A stretch of DNA of 64,000 nucleotides from NCBI GenBank assembly GCA_951230915.1, contig OX579634.1, forward strand, positions 13,728,725 through 13,792,724. The letters run 5' to 3'. Positions 47,372 to 59,358 of this stretch are shown in pieces. Source of the DNA: Antitrichia curtipendula (lineage: Eukaryota > Streptophyta > Bryopsida > Hypnales > Leucodontaceae). A program made the translations under genes and the position numbers. A model generated the notes under the pieces. That model ran no database searches, was not told the DNA's origin, and saw only the letters and a list, made by a program, of their open reading frames with translations. Numbering within the stretch: position 1 is the first letter of the stretch; each line of letters starts with the position of its first letter.

Positions 47372-50320
47372 CTACCTACGTGGCATTTTATGAGGTGGTC
47401 CTCCCCATGTCGGGACTGGTCTGGGTCCATACCCAACAGCACTCTCCAAAGCAGACGGCATCTGAGTGGTAGCAAGTGAAGGAGCTATGAGCCACAAATC
47501 TAACTTACATATAATCAGGTTCACGATTAACTCATTCAAAATTGGATCAATAAACCTCTACGCTGATTAGACAATAGACACTACTGTTTACTTCCTGCAT
47601 TAGGAAATAAGTTCCGCAGGTATCTCATGACGAACTTAACCATCTAACAGAAACACCTAGATACAACAATAAATAAAGGTTCTAAACTGCATCATCGAAT
47701 TCGCAACTACCGCCATTGGAAATTTGACTGCCGGAATCAATCCAGTGACAGCTAGACACAACAAAAAAGTATCTTAATCGTGAAGAATGGCTACTAAATT
47801 ACACGGAAGCAAGATGAAATACGTCCACAGCCCCGACGTCCAAGATGTCTCTGCAGCGTACATGCTACAGAGACTATATAAGACAACAACGATCTGCCTA
47901 GAAAAAGATGTCCGATGAAAAAGGCCTCCGTATAGTACTAAGGCACCTACTAGAAAACCAAATTACATTACGAATGACGTCTACAAAGTGACCCCGGGCG
48001 TTAATCGAAGTTTTCTAGTTCTTGACAGTCTCCTCAATTGAGTCTGAAACTATCTGGATAAATGAAAATACGCAACAGAGAGAGGCAGACTCACACCACG
48101 AACGTGAAAGCAAGCAAACGAACGAACATATGAATCCGCTGCTATGATTCGGCTCTATCCCCCAAGAGTCTATTGCAATGAACATCGGTAGCACAGACAG
48201 TGCAATAGACTTCTGAAAACATCTACATCTTAGTGGAGCTTACGAAGCCGTTTGACAGAAATAAAGAATGACAACATCACATTGTGGAAATCGATACCAT
48301 ACTAGACGTAGAATGTAAATATTGCAACTATTTATAGTTCTATGACCGAAGTAAGAAAATAATGTCAACACGGAACCAGCTAGAAAGACCCATATCAATA
48401 CCGAGATTCGAAACTGAAGAAGTCAAATATAGTTCAACTTCTCAGGTTTTGGTACGTGATGACATAATTCAATCAGAATGCATACCTGGGGGTGCACGCT
48501 ATAACCATCTCCATAAACCTGTGGCTGCATCAGACCATAAGAAGCCTCTGGACCAGGATATCCTCCATTGTATGCACCACCTGCCGTAGACAATTTCAAC
48601 TCAACCATATCAACCATCTGGTCGACGACACGAATAGTCTCCTACCATTCAAAACTATCAAGCAACCCTGCAATGCACTATGGATATCCACCTGATGAAA
48701 TATCTACGAAAAAAAGCATCAAATGTATTAAAGTAAATTAAACCTGATCCATTGAAGTGTCATAGCGAACGAGTACCGGCGAAGTAGAATTACAAGTAAA
48801 CAACTACTGTCCACAAAAAACATGAGAGAGTTCCAGCAAAGCGCGTAATATTACCTGGATGAAGACGCGACCTCTTCTCAGCATTTATAGACTCTGCTCT
48901 TAGCTTCTCTAAATCCCTTGCCATATCCACAAGGTTCTTTTCCATAGCTTGTCTCTGTTCCAGCTGTTCGGCATTCGCTTTTTTCTCATACTCGAACGCA
49001 TTTCTGAAAAGTGTAAAGGTAAATAAAGAGCTGAAATTAAACACTTGGACAAACCCGTACCAGGAGTATTAACGATTGCTCATGAAGCATATCTTCAGGC
49101 TCCGTAAACCATATAATAACTTGAAGTCCAGACTAAGGTGAAAAAATTCCACGATCAGTTACTTCAACTAAGATCATAAAACTATTGAAGAACAGAGAAG
49201 CTTTTCAAGTCAGCTCAGCAGTGTAAAGCAGGACTGACATGCACTCTTCACACGAACAAAAGACCTCAACATGAAATTGGGATGTATACATCAGTAAGCA
49301 TATTCATAACTTGTTTCCAACTACACACTAACCCGCATACAACAAAATTCTAACTAGTGAGGGCGGACATATCACCTGGCTCGTTGCAACTCAGCGCGAA
49401 GATTGTCAACCTCTGTTCGCAAGGCAGGAACGTGCTGCAAATCTCCTCGGGCTCGCTGGAGCTCCTGCGTTGCATTCCGAACTTGTTGATTCAAATCTTG
49501 CGAATGTAGATGCAATTTCTGACAATCTCCACGAGCTTGAAGAAGCTCTTGCTTGATAGCTTCTGTGGATCGCAGATCCGATTCTAGTTTGGCAACTTTA
49601 TCTATGAAAGACCGTGTTTGAGCGTCCTTCTCTGAAGATATGCCTGATAATTGGAAGAGTTCTTTTTGTAAGAAATTAAGCTGAGCGACTCGTCAAACCC
49701 AGACTATCCAAATGCATCCAATTAAGTTGGCAATACAGTCATGGTATGCAAAAGGTAGTATTACAAATGATTCTCCAGAAACACAGGAATGCATCAGTAC
49801 TTGCCAAGAAATTGACTATATCAAGAGGTCACTATCCAGCAGTTTATGACAAACTCAAATCATCGAAACAACAGAGGATTCAAAATTCCTTGGAAACATA
49901 GTAGACTAAACCCCAAACTAAACGTTGAACTTGATACGACTAGGATAACTCTGACACACAGATAAAAGCTCGGACTAAGTGGCAGTCAAACCACTACAGT
50001 ACTGGTCATTAATGAGTTCCCCGTTGAAAACCTGCAATGACGGAATTGAGACGTTGCATCTCTTGCTGAGCGGCAGCCAACTCCTGCCGCAGAGCCACAT
50101 GTGTTGCGGCAAGGCGTTGATTGGCCGTGAGAAGACTTTGTATCTCCTCATGCTGGCCTTGCATCTTCTGCTCTAGCATTCCCGGCATAGGAGGCCCAGG
50201 CATAACTGGAGGTGGACCTCCCATCTGCGGTCGAACAGGACCATAGGGACCGGGACGGCCAACACCATTCGGATGTCCAGAGCGCGCATTCAGCACTGGC
50301 ATGCGATTCCTATTCGCCAT
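47372..50320 (-). CDS. FLX-like coiled-coil protein (FLOWERING LOCUS C EXPRESSOR-like)
   Basis: A complete five-exon CDS: 50320-50032, 49643-49376, 49003-48855, 48580-48486 and 47461-47372 (TAG). It totals 891 bases, 296 residues. All introns are GT/AG and phases agree. The start codon at 50320 ([13 protein letters not shown]) is the first in frame and matches family N termini, which begin with a short Pro/Gly-rich segment ([20 protein letters not shown]). Residues about 48-230 form a coiled coil with family landmarks [60 protein letters not shown] and [17 protein letters not shown]. The tail is Gly/Tyr/Pro-rich ([27 protein letters not shown]). In Arabidopsis FLX works with FRIGIDA in a nuclear complex that activates FLC; FLX-like paralogues are wider spread and their role outside flowering plants is unknown. 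The last intron (48485-47462) is the longest and shares a short stretch with the transposon at 35906-37451. Confidence 0.9.
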
Positions 50321-50530
50321 GTCACTCTTCTCTCTTTTTCAAAATTAACGGCGTCCTACGGCGTCAAGACCGCTCCTAAGCTCCTTGTCAAACACCCGAA
50401 CCAAGGTTGACTCTAGTTCTCCAAACAAGAGAGTGCACCAAGTACTGCGTACGGATGTAAAGCGCGCAAGAAAGCAATAAGCACAAACGATGCAGACGGC
50501 AAAAAATAGAGTGAAAGAGAGACGTAAGCG

Positions 50531-50717
50531 AAACCCTAAATGCTCACTCAGGTGAACCGCAGTAGGCTTCAATTCTCCCTTCGACGACCAACTAGAACCT
50601 ATTCCCTCAAAAAATCTCCCAAGCCCGTCCTATCCTCGACCATAGTGAAGAAGAATTCAGCTCCGCCGCGGCGAAGGCAAGCAAGGCCAAAGTGCTCGCA
50701 TCAAAACAAAACCCTAA
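50531..50717 (-). promoter_or_regulatory. two telo-box motifs upstream of the FLX-like start codon
   Basis: AAACCCTAA (plus strand) occurs at 50531-50539 and 50709-50717, about 210 and 390 bases 5' of the ATG. The motif is well known in plant promoters of growth-related genes, where Myb-like telo-box proteins bind. The nearby 5' region also has CT-rich runs (minus strand), usual for a plant leader. The transcription start is not determined. Confidence 0.45.
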
Positions 50718-50951
50718 TACATTGCCCTGTGAGATGGAAAGAGAACACGGTGGAGAAGTTGAAGCCGCGAGGTCGGGAGAGTTCCAGTGAAAACGTGACA
50801 ACCTGGAGAAGCCTTGCTGCCTTGGTTGCTTGAAAACAACTTCCAAGCAAAGAGCTAAAGCAATGCAAGCGCAAGCTTGAAAGAAGTCAAAAACTACAAT
50901 GGTACCACCCCAAGCGTTTTGTTGCATTCCACGGTTCCCATCATTTCCCAC

Positions 50952-52166
50952 AAGTTAAGAATTCTAACTCCTACCAAACAATTAGTAGATGAACAACTCT
51001 TAATGTACTAATAATAAGTCGTCCTAACATAACATATTGTACGAGGAAGATTGTAAGGTTTAGGTTCATGTTGATGTACTAATTTTTAACTTTAATTTAT
51101 TCCTAAATTAGTTTCAACTAAATGTTAATATTGTTGTAAAGAAGGTTGTTTACATCACTTTCAATAATTTTTTGTGCATGTGAGTGCCATACCTCTTATG
51201 GAATTTTTGTAGTGTTAAACAAAAGGACTTGTAGCTTATACAAAATTTAAGAATGGATATTTCTATAATATTTTATAAATTCTTGAAAGTTAAAATTCTA
51301 ATTAAATATATTCATCATTTAAAATTAGTATATATTTTCTATCTCAATATATATCAAGTTTGAAAATTCTTAATAGAATATAAGAACAAGTGCTTGACTA
51401 TTATTGTATTAGTTAAATTATGTATCAATTAAACTTGATGTAATTGTATTATAATCATTAAATTTGATTTAAATACTGAAAATTCAATGGAAGTTTGTTT
51501 TGAAGGCAATTAGCTCATTTTTAATGTTTATAATTATTTTGTGTAGTTTTTTTCGTTCTATATATTTATGAATGTATTATTTTTTTTTCAAATTTTGAAT
51601 ATACTTCAAATTTTCATTAATTATTTACAAAAATAATGAACATAGAGCTAATAGTCTTATAAACAAATATGTTGTGCATAAGAGTATTTTCTCACTTTTG
51701 AATACCATTAAAATTTTATCCAATCAAAATGAAATTTGTTGTTAATATTGTACTGTACAAAGTTTAGTATTAAACATTGAGTTTATGTAATATGTATCAT
51801 TTCATAAACAAGTTGTTACTCATCCATGGTTTTTATTTGCCTTCATCCAAATTGATCTAATTGTGTAAAAGTAAACACTTTCAAGTTGCATCTAATATAT
51901 TTGAAGAATTATTTGTTAGAAAAAATAAAAAATGAATAAACTACATTTCAAGAATGGTAAAAAATATGTCCAATAAATGGACCTAAAGTACTTAGTATTT
52001 ATAGCAATAATTCAAAATATTATATTTACACTTTCAAATAATGAAACTCTAACAATTGATTAGCCATTATTATGGTATTGTCATTCAATATCACTTATGT
52101 CTTTTGCATATAGTCTAGATTTGTAGTAATAAATTCAAAAATATTCAAGTTGAATTCAATAAAAGA
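50952..52166. other. AT-rich stretch 5' of the FLX-like gene
   Basis: Composition drops abruptly to very AT-rich beyond about 50990, marking the edge of the genic island. No gene or bounded element recognised. Confidence 0.4.
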
Positions 52167-53104
52167 TTAACCCCTAAAGTCCCAAGGCCATTTTTTCATC
52201 AAAAACCACTCAAAACTGCCATTTCTAGAGCAAAGAGAAAAAAAACAAATTTAAGTTGTTGTTTTTGCATATTTTACCGTAGGATCTTGTACTAGACTAG
52301 TGTAAGAATGTGTGGAAGAAATTTCAGAAATTTTGACCATGTAGATTGCAAGATATTTGCATTTAAAGTGAAGTAATCTAGTTTTTTTGCACCTTGCTCA
52401 ACAACATTTTTTGGCTTTGAATCTTTTTAACTTAAAATTTTTGCTCTAATGATTTTGAATTTTGAATTTTTTATGATGAAGAAGTGAGTTGGGAATCTAG
52501 GGTAAAAAATTAAAGAAGAAACACTTAGTTTTCACTCATTAAAAAATTGTTACATAGAAGTGGGTTCAAGATTGAAGGAAAAATTAAACCATTAATAGCT
52601 CTAACATAGAATTGAAATATACTAATCTCAACGGTGGGATTGTTCTAGCAAGAAATCTTGACCTTGTAAAACTTTTTTTTTTTTAATTGTTAAAATTGAG
52701 TTCAGAAATGAATCCTACAAGTTATTTTTTCAAAAAGATGCTCTAATTGCCCAAAAAATAAGATTGACCATAACTTTTGCATAACAAATCCAAATGGAAT
52801 GAATCAAAGCTTCCCATGTAAATCAAATCTTCCCATCTATATGAAAAAAAAAAAAAAAAAAAAAATTTAATTTAAAGTTTTTTTGAGGATTTTTTTCTGC
52901 CCGCTGAACTAAAATTTGTGGTTTTTGTGCCATAACTTTTGCTCCTGGGCACTAATTAAAATAAAAATTACATTTTCGGAAAGCTAATGTGATTCTCTAT
53001 CTTCACAAAAAAAATTCATAAAATCACAAAAAATATTGAGACCGTAGGAGCCTATCCGAAATCCATTTTGTCATCCAAGGGGACAACGGGACTTTAGAGG
53101 TTAA
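52167..53104. mobile_element. TTAA-flanked element, hybrid of subfamilies A and C
   Basis: A 938-bp element with ends TTAACCCCTAAAGTCCC and (complement) TTAACCTCTAAAGTCCC, 16 of 17 identical. The left part follows subfamily A (AAAACTGCCATTTCTAGAGC, ATTGCAAGATA). The right part is subfamily C in reverse (GCTCTAATTGCCC, TTTTGCTCCTGGGCACTAAT). It could be a recombinant between families or an ancestor of both. A 22-base A run occurs at about 52844-52865. Confidence 0.7.
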
Positions 53105-54002
53105 CTTCACTAATCTTTTAGACAGAATGTCAAGACTTATTATGAAAATATATTTATTTATTTAGGTGGAATTTAACTTCATTTTATATATTTTGAGATG
53201 TAATAGAATCTCATTTCAATTACTAACCTGTAAGTTTTGATCATTTTAGTGTAATTAAAAATCATGCTTAGTTGCTTCTAGATGCCTTAGATCTATTAGA
53301 AGAGATTCAACCCTTGTAAAAGGTTGTGAGTTTCTAGACTGTGGGAACGTAGAGGTAGCAGCTGCTTGCAATGGTTTGATGTGGCCGAAGTTCGGCCAGG
53401 TTAGACAATTAAAAAATTAAAAATTAAAATATTTTTTATTTTATTTTAAGAATTTAAATTATTTTTTATTTTTTATTTTTTTTAATTTAAAATTTTGATA
53501 GCGTGCCATTCTTACACTACATCAAGAACAACAAGAAAAACAGGCTTGAAATGATCCTCCCCTTGCTCCCAATCCCCCCTAATGCAAGAATATCTTTAAA
53601 ATAAACATTGGTCCCAAATATTATGGTTTAACATAGTGTTGCATTAAAATAGCCTTGAAACCAATATGATTGCATTAAACTTAATAAGTTTAACACAAAA
53701 TAATTTTAGATCATTTTATTTTGGTTGTGCATTAGTACTAAAGAATATTGAAACTTCAAAACTTAACAACAAGAACAATTCCTCATAAAATTTTATTAAT
53801 CTATTTTAATACTTGGTTGTTTTTATCTCGTGTACACAAATTGGCAATTTATTATACAAAATTATAACCATACACCAATCCAATGCCAAAATTGTGGTAA
53901 AAGAATGAAAATCCATAATAAACTTTCCAAACTTTTGAGTTTGAGGCCTAACATTTTTGTATATATTTACAAATTAAGCTTCAATTTTGAATGGAAAATT
54001 TA
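53105..54002. other. AT-rich stretch, possible old repeat
   Basis: Around 53290-53580 there are motifs that look like a degraded reverse copy of the 4828-5096 repeat (GCAGCTGCTTGCAATG, GATGTGGCCGAAGTTCGGCC, CTCCCCTTG). No gene. Confidence 0.35.
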
Positions 54003-54004
54003 TA

Positions 54005-54568
54005 CTTCCTCTGTCCTACTAAAAAACTCCCAAAACTTTCCCATGAGGAATTAACTATATTTTTAGTCTTTGAGCCAGTGATATACACATTCAAGAACTA
54101 GCAATCCATCCCCTAAATCTATGCAAAATCTTTAGCTAAAGAGTTGTTGTTTAGGCACCCAAAATCTATGCAGAAGTATCAAATTTGAGCATCATTTGTA
54201 AACACTGTCAACTTGTCATTCTTGATGATTTAAAGGTTGGTGGCAACAATGGGATTGTAGAAATATATGCTCCCAATCTAAATACCGCAACAAGGAACCT
54301 ACCCCCCTTCATGAACAAATCTGCATAGCACCAAAGTAGTCACCAAATCCATTGTCAACACTATTGTTTGAGGAAGCAACAAATATGAGGTGCCTCATAT
54401 AGGCCAAGCTTGCTAGTAGAGGAATGTTCCCGTTGATTGCTTGCCACCTACTCCCACGAGGTCATTCAATATGGCCAACGCTTACTCAAAAGTTGAAATC
54501 TATAAATGGAATTTTTTAGTGGGATACAAATTCTGCTTGATTTGGAGGTTTTTAGTGAGACAGAGGAA
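54005..54568. mobile_element. Stowaway-like element, 564 bp, TA-flanked
   Basis: Ends CTTCCTCTGTCCTACTAAAA and (complement) TTCCTCTGTCTCACTAAAA, bordered on both sides by TA. This is the Stowaway pattern. It has no long open frame. Confidence 0.7.
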
Positions 54569-54570
54569 TA

Positions 54571-57170
54571 TTATTTTTAAATAAAACCATTTGAAAATTA
54601 CTATACTTGTAGAAAATACAAAATTTTATGAAGTGCTAGTACAAAAATATACCAATTTCCATATCAGTAGAATCATTAAAACCTAAAAAGACAAACTGAA
54701 TTTGGAGAGTCATCTTCTTTTTTTGTTTGTCTAGAGGCTGGTTTTTTATAAATCAATGCCTAAAAGGTCAAAGACACCTTTTACCAAAAAGATGTCATCT
54801 TTTGTATATTGAACAACAATAAGTTTTTGTTTTTTTAAATTTGACTTTATTAAAGTAGAATGCACCAATATAACAATGTGTAGAAATTGATTTGGAAACT
54901 TTCACCTCACTGATTGCAATATCTTAGTGTTTGAAGTTAAAAAGTTTTTTGAATGACTATTTCTTTCACAACATGGTCTATAGAATTTTGTGCTTACTAT
55001 TCTTCAAAGTCAAGTATACAAAAACAACTTGATAGATAAAAGCTCATGATTTTATATTAGATTTTGACCTACTACTCTAGTATTTCTAGTGCAATGAGTG
55101 AAAAATGGAATAAATAAATAAATTTCTAGACAAATCAAAATTTATCCCTCAAAACTGTATTTAATTGTTTTGAAAAAATTAAAAAAACAAAACTTCATCT
55201 TATTTGTTCTATGAAGCACAAGATGTTAGCAAATAAAGTAAAAAAAAGGTTCATTATCTCTATGACATTGGAGATTTGTCTAATACTTTTATCCTATCCA
55301 ACCTTTTCTATTAGCACCTTGCCCAAGCTACCTTCATAACTTTTGATTCAACTACCCAATTGGGAGAAAAATATAAAATTCATGAAGCTTTTACAAATCC
55401 TCATTTTGTTTCAAAATTTCAAGAAGATGTATCCAAAATCAACTTCATAGATACCTAATTAAATTATATTTCATCATTTCGTAGACATTTTGTCCTTTAC
55501 AAGTGTACATTTCACAAATGATTTTCAAACATGATATTCTAATTGTATATAATTAAAATTAGAATTGGATTGAACTTTTGAATTTCAAAATTGATCATGA
55601 CCTATTGTATTGTAAAAAAATTCATAGTAGAATCATTAAATGTAGATCTATTTTAAATGGTATTGAAAATGGTATTCAATAAAGGTATTCAAAATTGTAT
55701 TCACAATTGCCTTCACTAAATACAAGGCCTACCACTAGTAACTTCAAAAATAGATGGCAAAAAATAAGTTAAGGACTTACAAGACATGGAACTAATCTTT
55801 ACAGCAACTTGATAACATTGCATGAAGTTTCAACATAATTGATTATACATGTCCAAATTTTTTTATTTTTTTAACACGAAAGTTTCCTACTACAAAGATA
55901 AATTTAAAAAACAAAAATGGTTCTACAACTCCTTACATTTTGTATTTCCTTATCTCTTCCTTTGTTGGTTTAGTGTGATGTTCTTTTCATCCACATCCAT
56001 AGGATTCAAGAAGTAAATATGTAGGATCCTTCATAAGTGGCCTTGCCAAATATTAAACAGCTATATTATATCTAGAATCATGTTTCATCATTTACTTCTT
56101 CCTCACATTTATATTAGGACCCCTAAACATGGTCATGAATAAAACTTAATAATTTCTACATGCAATCATAATTTTAAGATTAGAATTCTCATGACATTGT
56201 ATGTAAAATAATGAATTAGCCTTTGCTTGGAAGTTATTTTCAATATTATTTCTTCAAAGACTTTCAACACTTTCCATTACACACACTTTTGGAGCAACTA
56301 TTGGAAGCCACAGAACCTAGGGGAGATCACCTTTTGTAATTTAGGGTATACATTTGAATTAAAAAGATATTTGGTGTGGAACTATTTACTTTAATTATTG
56401 TATTTAAAATGATTGTTTTACATTAAAAAAACTACAACTAAGGGGGGTATTTCTAATATCTTATAGTTTTTATAAATTCTTTCATTTAGTTTTTTAAGTG
56501 CATCTACCTTACATATAAAATTTAAGTGTCCAATTTTTTCCTGCCAAATGAAAGTATACTATGGTTGTATAAGATTGTAGTCATGGCAAAAATTTTGCAC
56601 ATAATGAAAATTTGGAGTCAAATTAATATATTTTTTTGTCACTTTTTGTTTAAGAAAAAAGGGGGGGGGGCATAGCCTCAAATCTCATATACATTGAAAA
56701 TTGCACAATAATAAGTGGCTTGCATATATCAATTTAATGTATTGAGTACAATGCATTAGTGTTTGTACTATCGTAAATTTAGGCTTAGCATAAATCTATT
56801 CTTTATTATGTCAAGTTTAGGGGTTTAATTGTTCCATTTCAAAGAGCTAGATTCAATATTCTAATGTTTAGGTAATATTTCTAAGAATTTAATTAGGACT
56901 TAGGATCTTTACAAGAAAATATCCTTGCAATGTTTAATTTGAGTTGAAGGCCTAAATTGTTACTTTGAAGTGTTTATTTATTTATTTATTTTTAATTTCT
57001 GAATCTATATGTCTTTTGATTCACATGAGCATCCATTGAGTTTTTATATAAATTCCCTTATAAATTGATACATTTTGTACCAACTTTTCATACATTTTGT
57101 ACTTGATTGTACATGTACAAGTTTGTATATCAGGCAAGGGGGCTACTGTAGCATGCGATCACTTTACCAT
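54571..57170. other. AT-rich intergenic stretch
   Basis: No gene, RNA gene or clear element ends recognised. A run of nine or more G occurs at about 56660. Confidence 0.4.
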
Positions 57171-57390
57171 TACTATAAGAAAACCAAAGTTTTCATGTGT
57201 CTAAGTTGACAAATTTTACGTGACATCCAATGGTTTTATGTCTACAGTAACATCCAACATATCATCTTGATGTTATATTGGACATTATTATTGACATAAA
57301 AATACAAGTTGTATTATTGACATAAAAACACAAGTTGCTATATTGAATGTCACCTAAAATTCATCACCTAAATATAGGTTCCTTATAGTG
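57171..57390. mobile_element. CACTA-like miniature element, 220 bp
   Basis: The left end TACTATAAGAAAACC and right end GGTTCCTTATAGTG are complementary apart from a few changes. Internal text (ATGTTATATTGGACAT, GACATAAAAACACAAGTT) matches 4650-5161. Non-coding. Confidence 0.6.
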
Positions 57391-57939
57391 TTTTGCCCTT
57401 CTTTACAATTTTTTTTTTCTCTTTACTCTATACATGTATAGAGTATACATCATTAAACCAACAACAATCAATTCAATTCAAGTGTCATTGACCAAGTGGT
57501 AGTTTTTAATAACAAGTTTACCATTGAACACTTCAAAATCCCCACTCAAACTATCCCATGAACATCCCATTTAATATGAGTGTATTTAACACATATGGCT
57601 TTAAAGATTGAAGTTAAATAGATATAAACTCTATCTTCATGTTGTACAATTTTCAATTCATTGAACCTACTAAAGTAAACCTTCCTACTTGTGTAATGTG
57701 ACAACTTTTGCCAATTGTGTTCAATGTCTTACATTTACACTTAATTTTTTTGATGTATACAATACTAGTTTCGTGGTACAATTTCAATCAACCACCCTTT
57801 ATTATAGATTTTATTGATTATGTCCATTTTATCATCTATACTATTTGTCCACATCTAGAATCACCATACAATGAATGTTTTCATGGCCTTTTATTTCTTG
57901 AGGCTAACTTATTAATAAAAGTTCTTGCTACATGATGTT

Positions 57940-58844
57940 TTAACCCCTAAAGGACTAGCATGCGTTTTTTGGCAGTATAGAAATTTTGGATAGGTACATG
58001 TGACTAGAAATTTTCATAATTTTGGCTGAAATTTTATTGGAAGTTATGCGCAAGGAATATCTTTCATATGCACTAAATTTTATGACATTTGGAAATACGA
58101 GTAAAGAATTATGACCTAATATGTTACTTTTTTTCTCGGCTTGGTCGATAAAAAAAAATCACCTTTTTTAGAAACAAAAATTTGAAATTGGTTTTCTAGA
58201 GTTATATATATGTGGAAAGCTTTTAATCATTCCATTTTGACCAATGAATCAAAAGTTATGAGGAGTTTTAGTTTGCGAGCAGTTATGGAATCTCTACTCT
58301 AAAATAAACTTTGAAGTCATTTATCTTGATCAATTTTCAAAAAAATTTGAAAAAAATAAAATTATAAAATAGAGATTGTTTGTTACAACATTTCAACCAT
58401 TGAGATTGGCATTTTCTAATTCCATATCTAAATTCTTAACAATTTTGTATTTTGAATCATTCTCTACTTTGTTCTTTTTACTTTTTTCATCCCTATATGT
58501 TGTACAATTCCAAATGATGTGAAATTTTTTAAGCATGTAGCCAACTTGTCTAGGAAAAAGAATCCAAAGAAGCACTACCATTTGGGACATTTTTTCATAG
58601 AATAGTGAGCTTCTGAAGTGCAGCTGCCCAGTTTTTTGTAGCATCAAAACAATGATTTCAGTGATTTTGAATGCTTATATCTTGCAATCCACATGATGAA
58701 AATTTCTGAAATTTTTACCGCATGTTCTCAAGTCAGCATACTACAAGATCCTATGGTTACATGTGTCAAAAAAAATTCATTAATTTTAGTACTTGTACTA
58801 AAAATGGCGGTTCTTGAGCATAATCATGGAATTTTAGGGGTTAA
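57940..58844. mobile_element. TTAA-flanked element, subfamily A, reverse orientation, intact ends
   Basis: A 905-bp copy from TTAACCCCTAAAGGACTAGC to TGGAATTTTAGGGGTTAA, complementary in orientation to 17709-18637 and 32363-33296. Uninterrupted. The reverse-strand open frame at 58393-58647 is repeat sequence. Confidence 0.75.
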
Positions 58845-59358
58845 ATAGCCTAATTTAAATATATTAGAGTATGTAGCATTTCATGACCCCTAAACCCTTT
58901 GAATTACATAAATCCTATCTTTTAATTCACGTAGTTTTCTAAACAGTTGATAGTAATCTCCCCAGACATGGAATACTTTTTGTCCTCCTCAGTGTGATAG
59001 GATAATACTCTTAGCAACACAATATTTGTAGTAAGGTTGAGCTACATGTGACAATAACAAAGCTAACAAAAGAAGATATGATATTTTTACAATATGCAAA
59101 AAAAATAGTATGGTATATTACAATGTTGTTCCATTCAACTTAAAATGGTGTCAAATGTAGATGACAGCACTCACAAGTTACAACTGTCAGTACCAACTGG
59201 CAACTGGCAAAATGTTCTCTCTCTATAACTCTAAATTCTAACAATTAAATTCATACCCAAATCCTTCTTGTTCTATATACATTTTGTAGATCTAAAGAGA
59301 ATGTACAATCAAAAATACTTGACATCCACTATTATATCTATTGAAGTTGCTATTTAAT

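Noticed and set aside
47248..47475. 75-codon minus-strand open frame
   Set aside because: Another frame over the last FLX-like exon; the spliced frame ending MPRR is the consistent one.
50540..50833. 97-codon plus-strand open frame divergent from the FLX-like gene
   Set aside because: It overlaps the probable promoter and 5' leader of FLX-like, contains no recognisable domain, and the telo-box motifs there fit a regulatory region.
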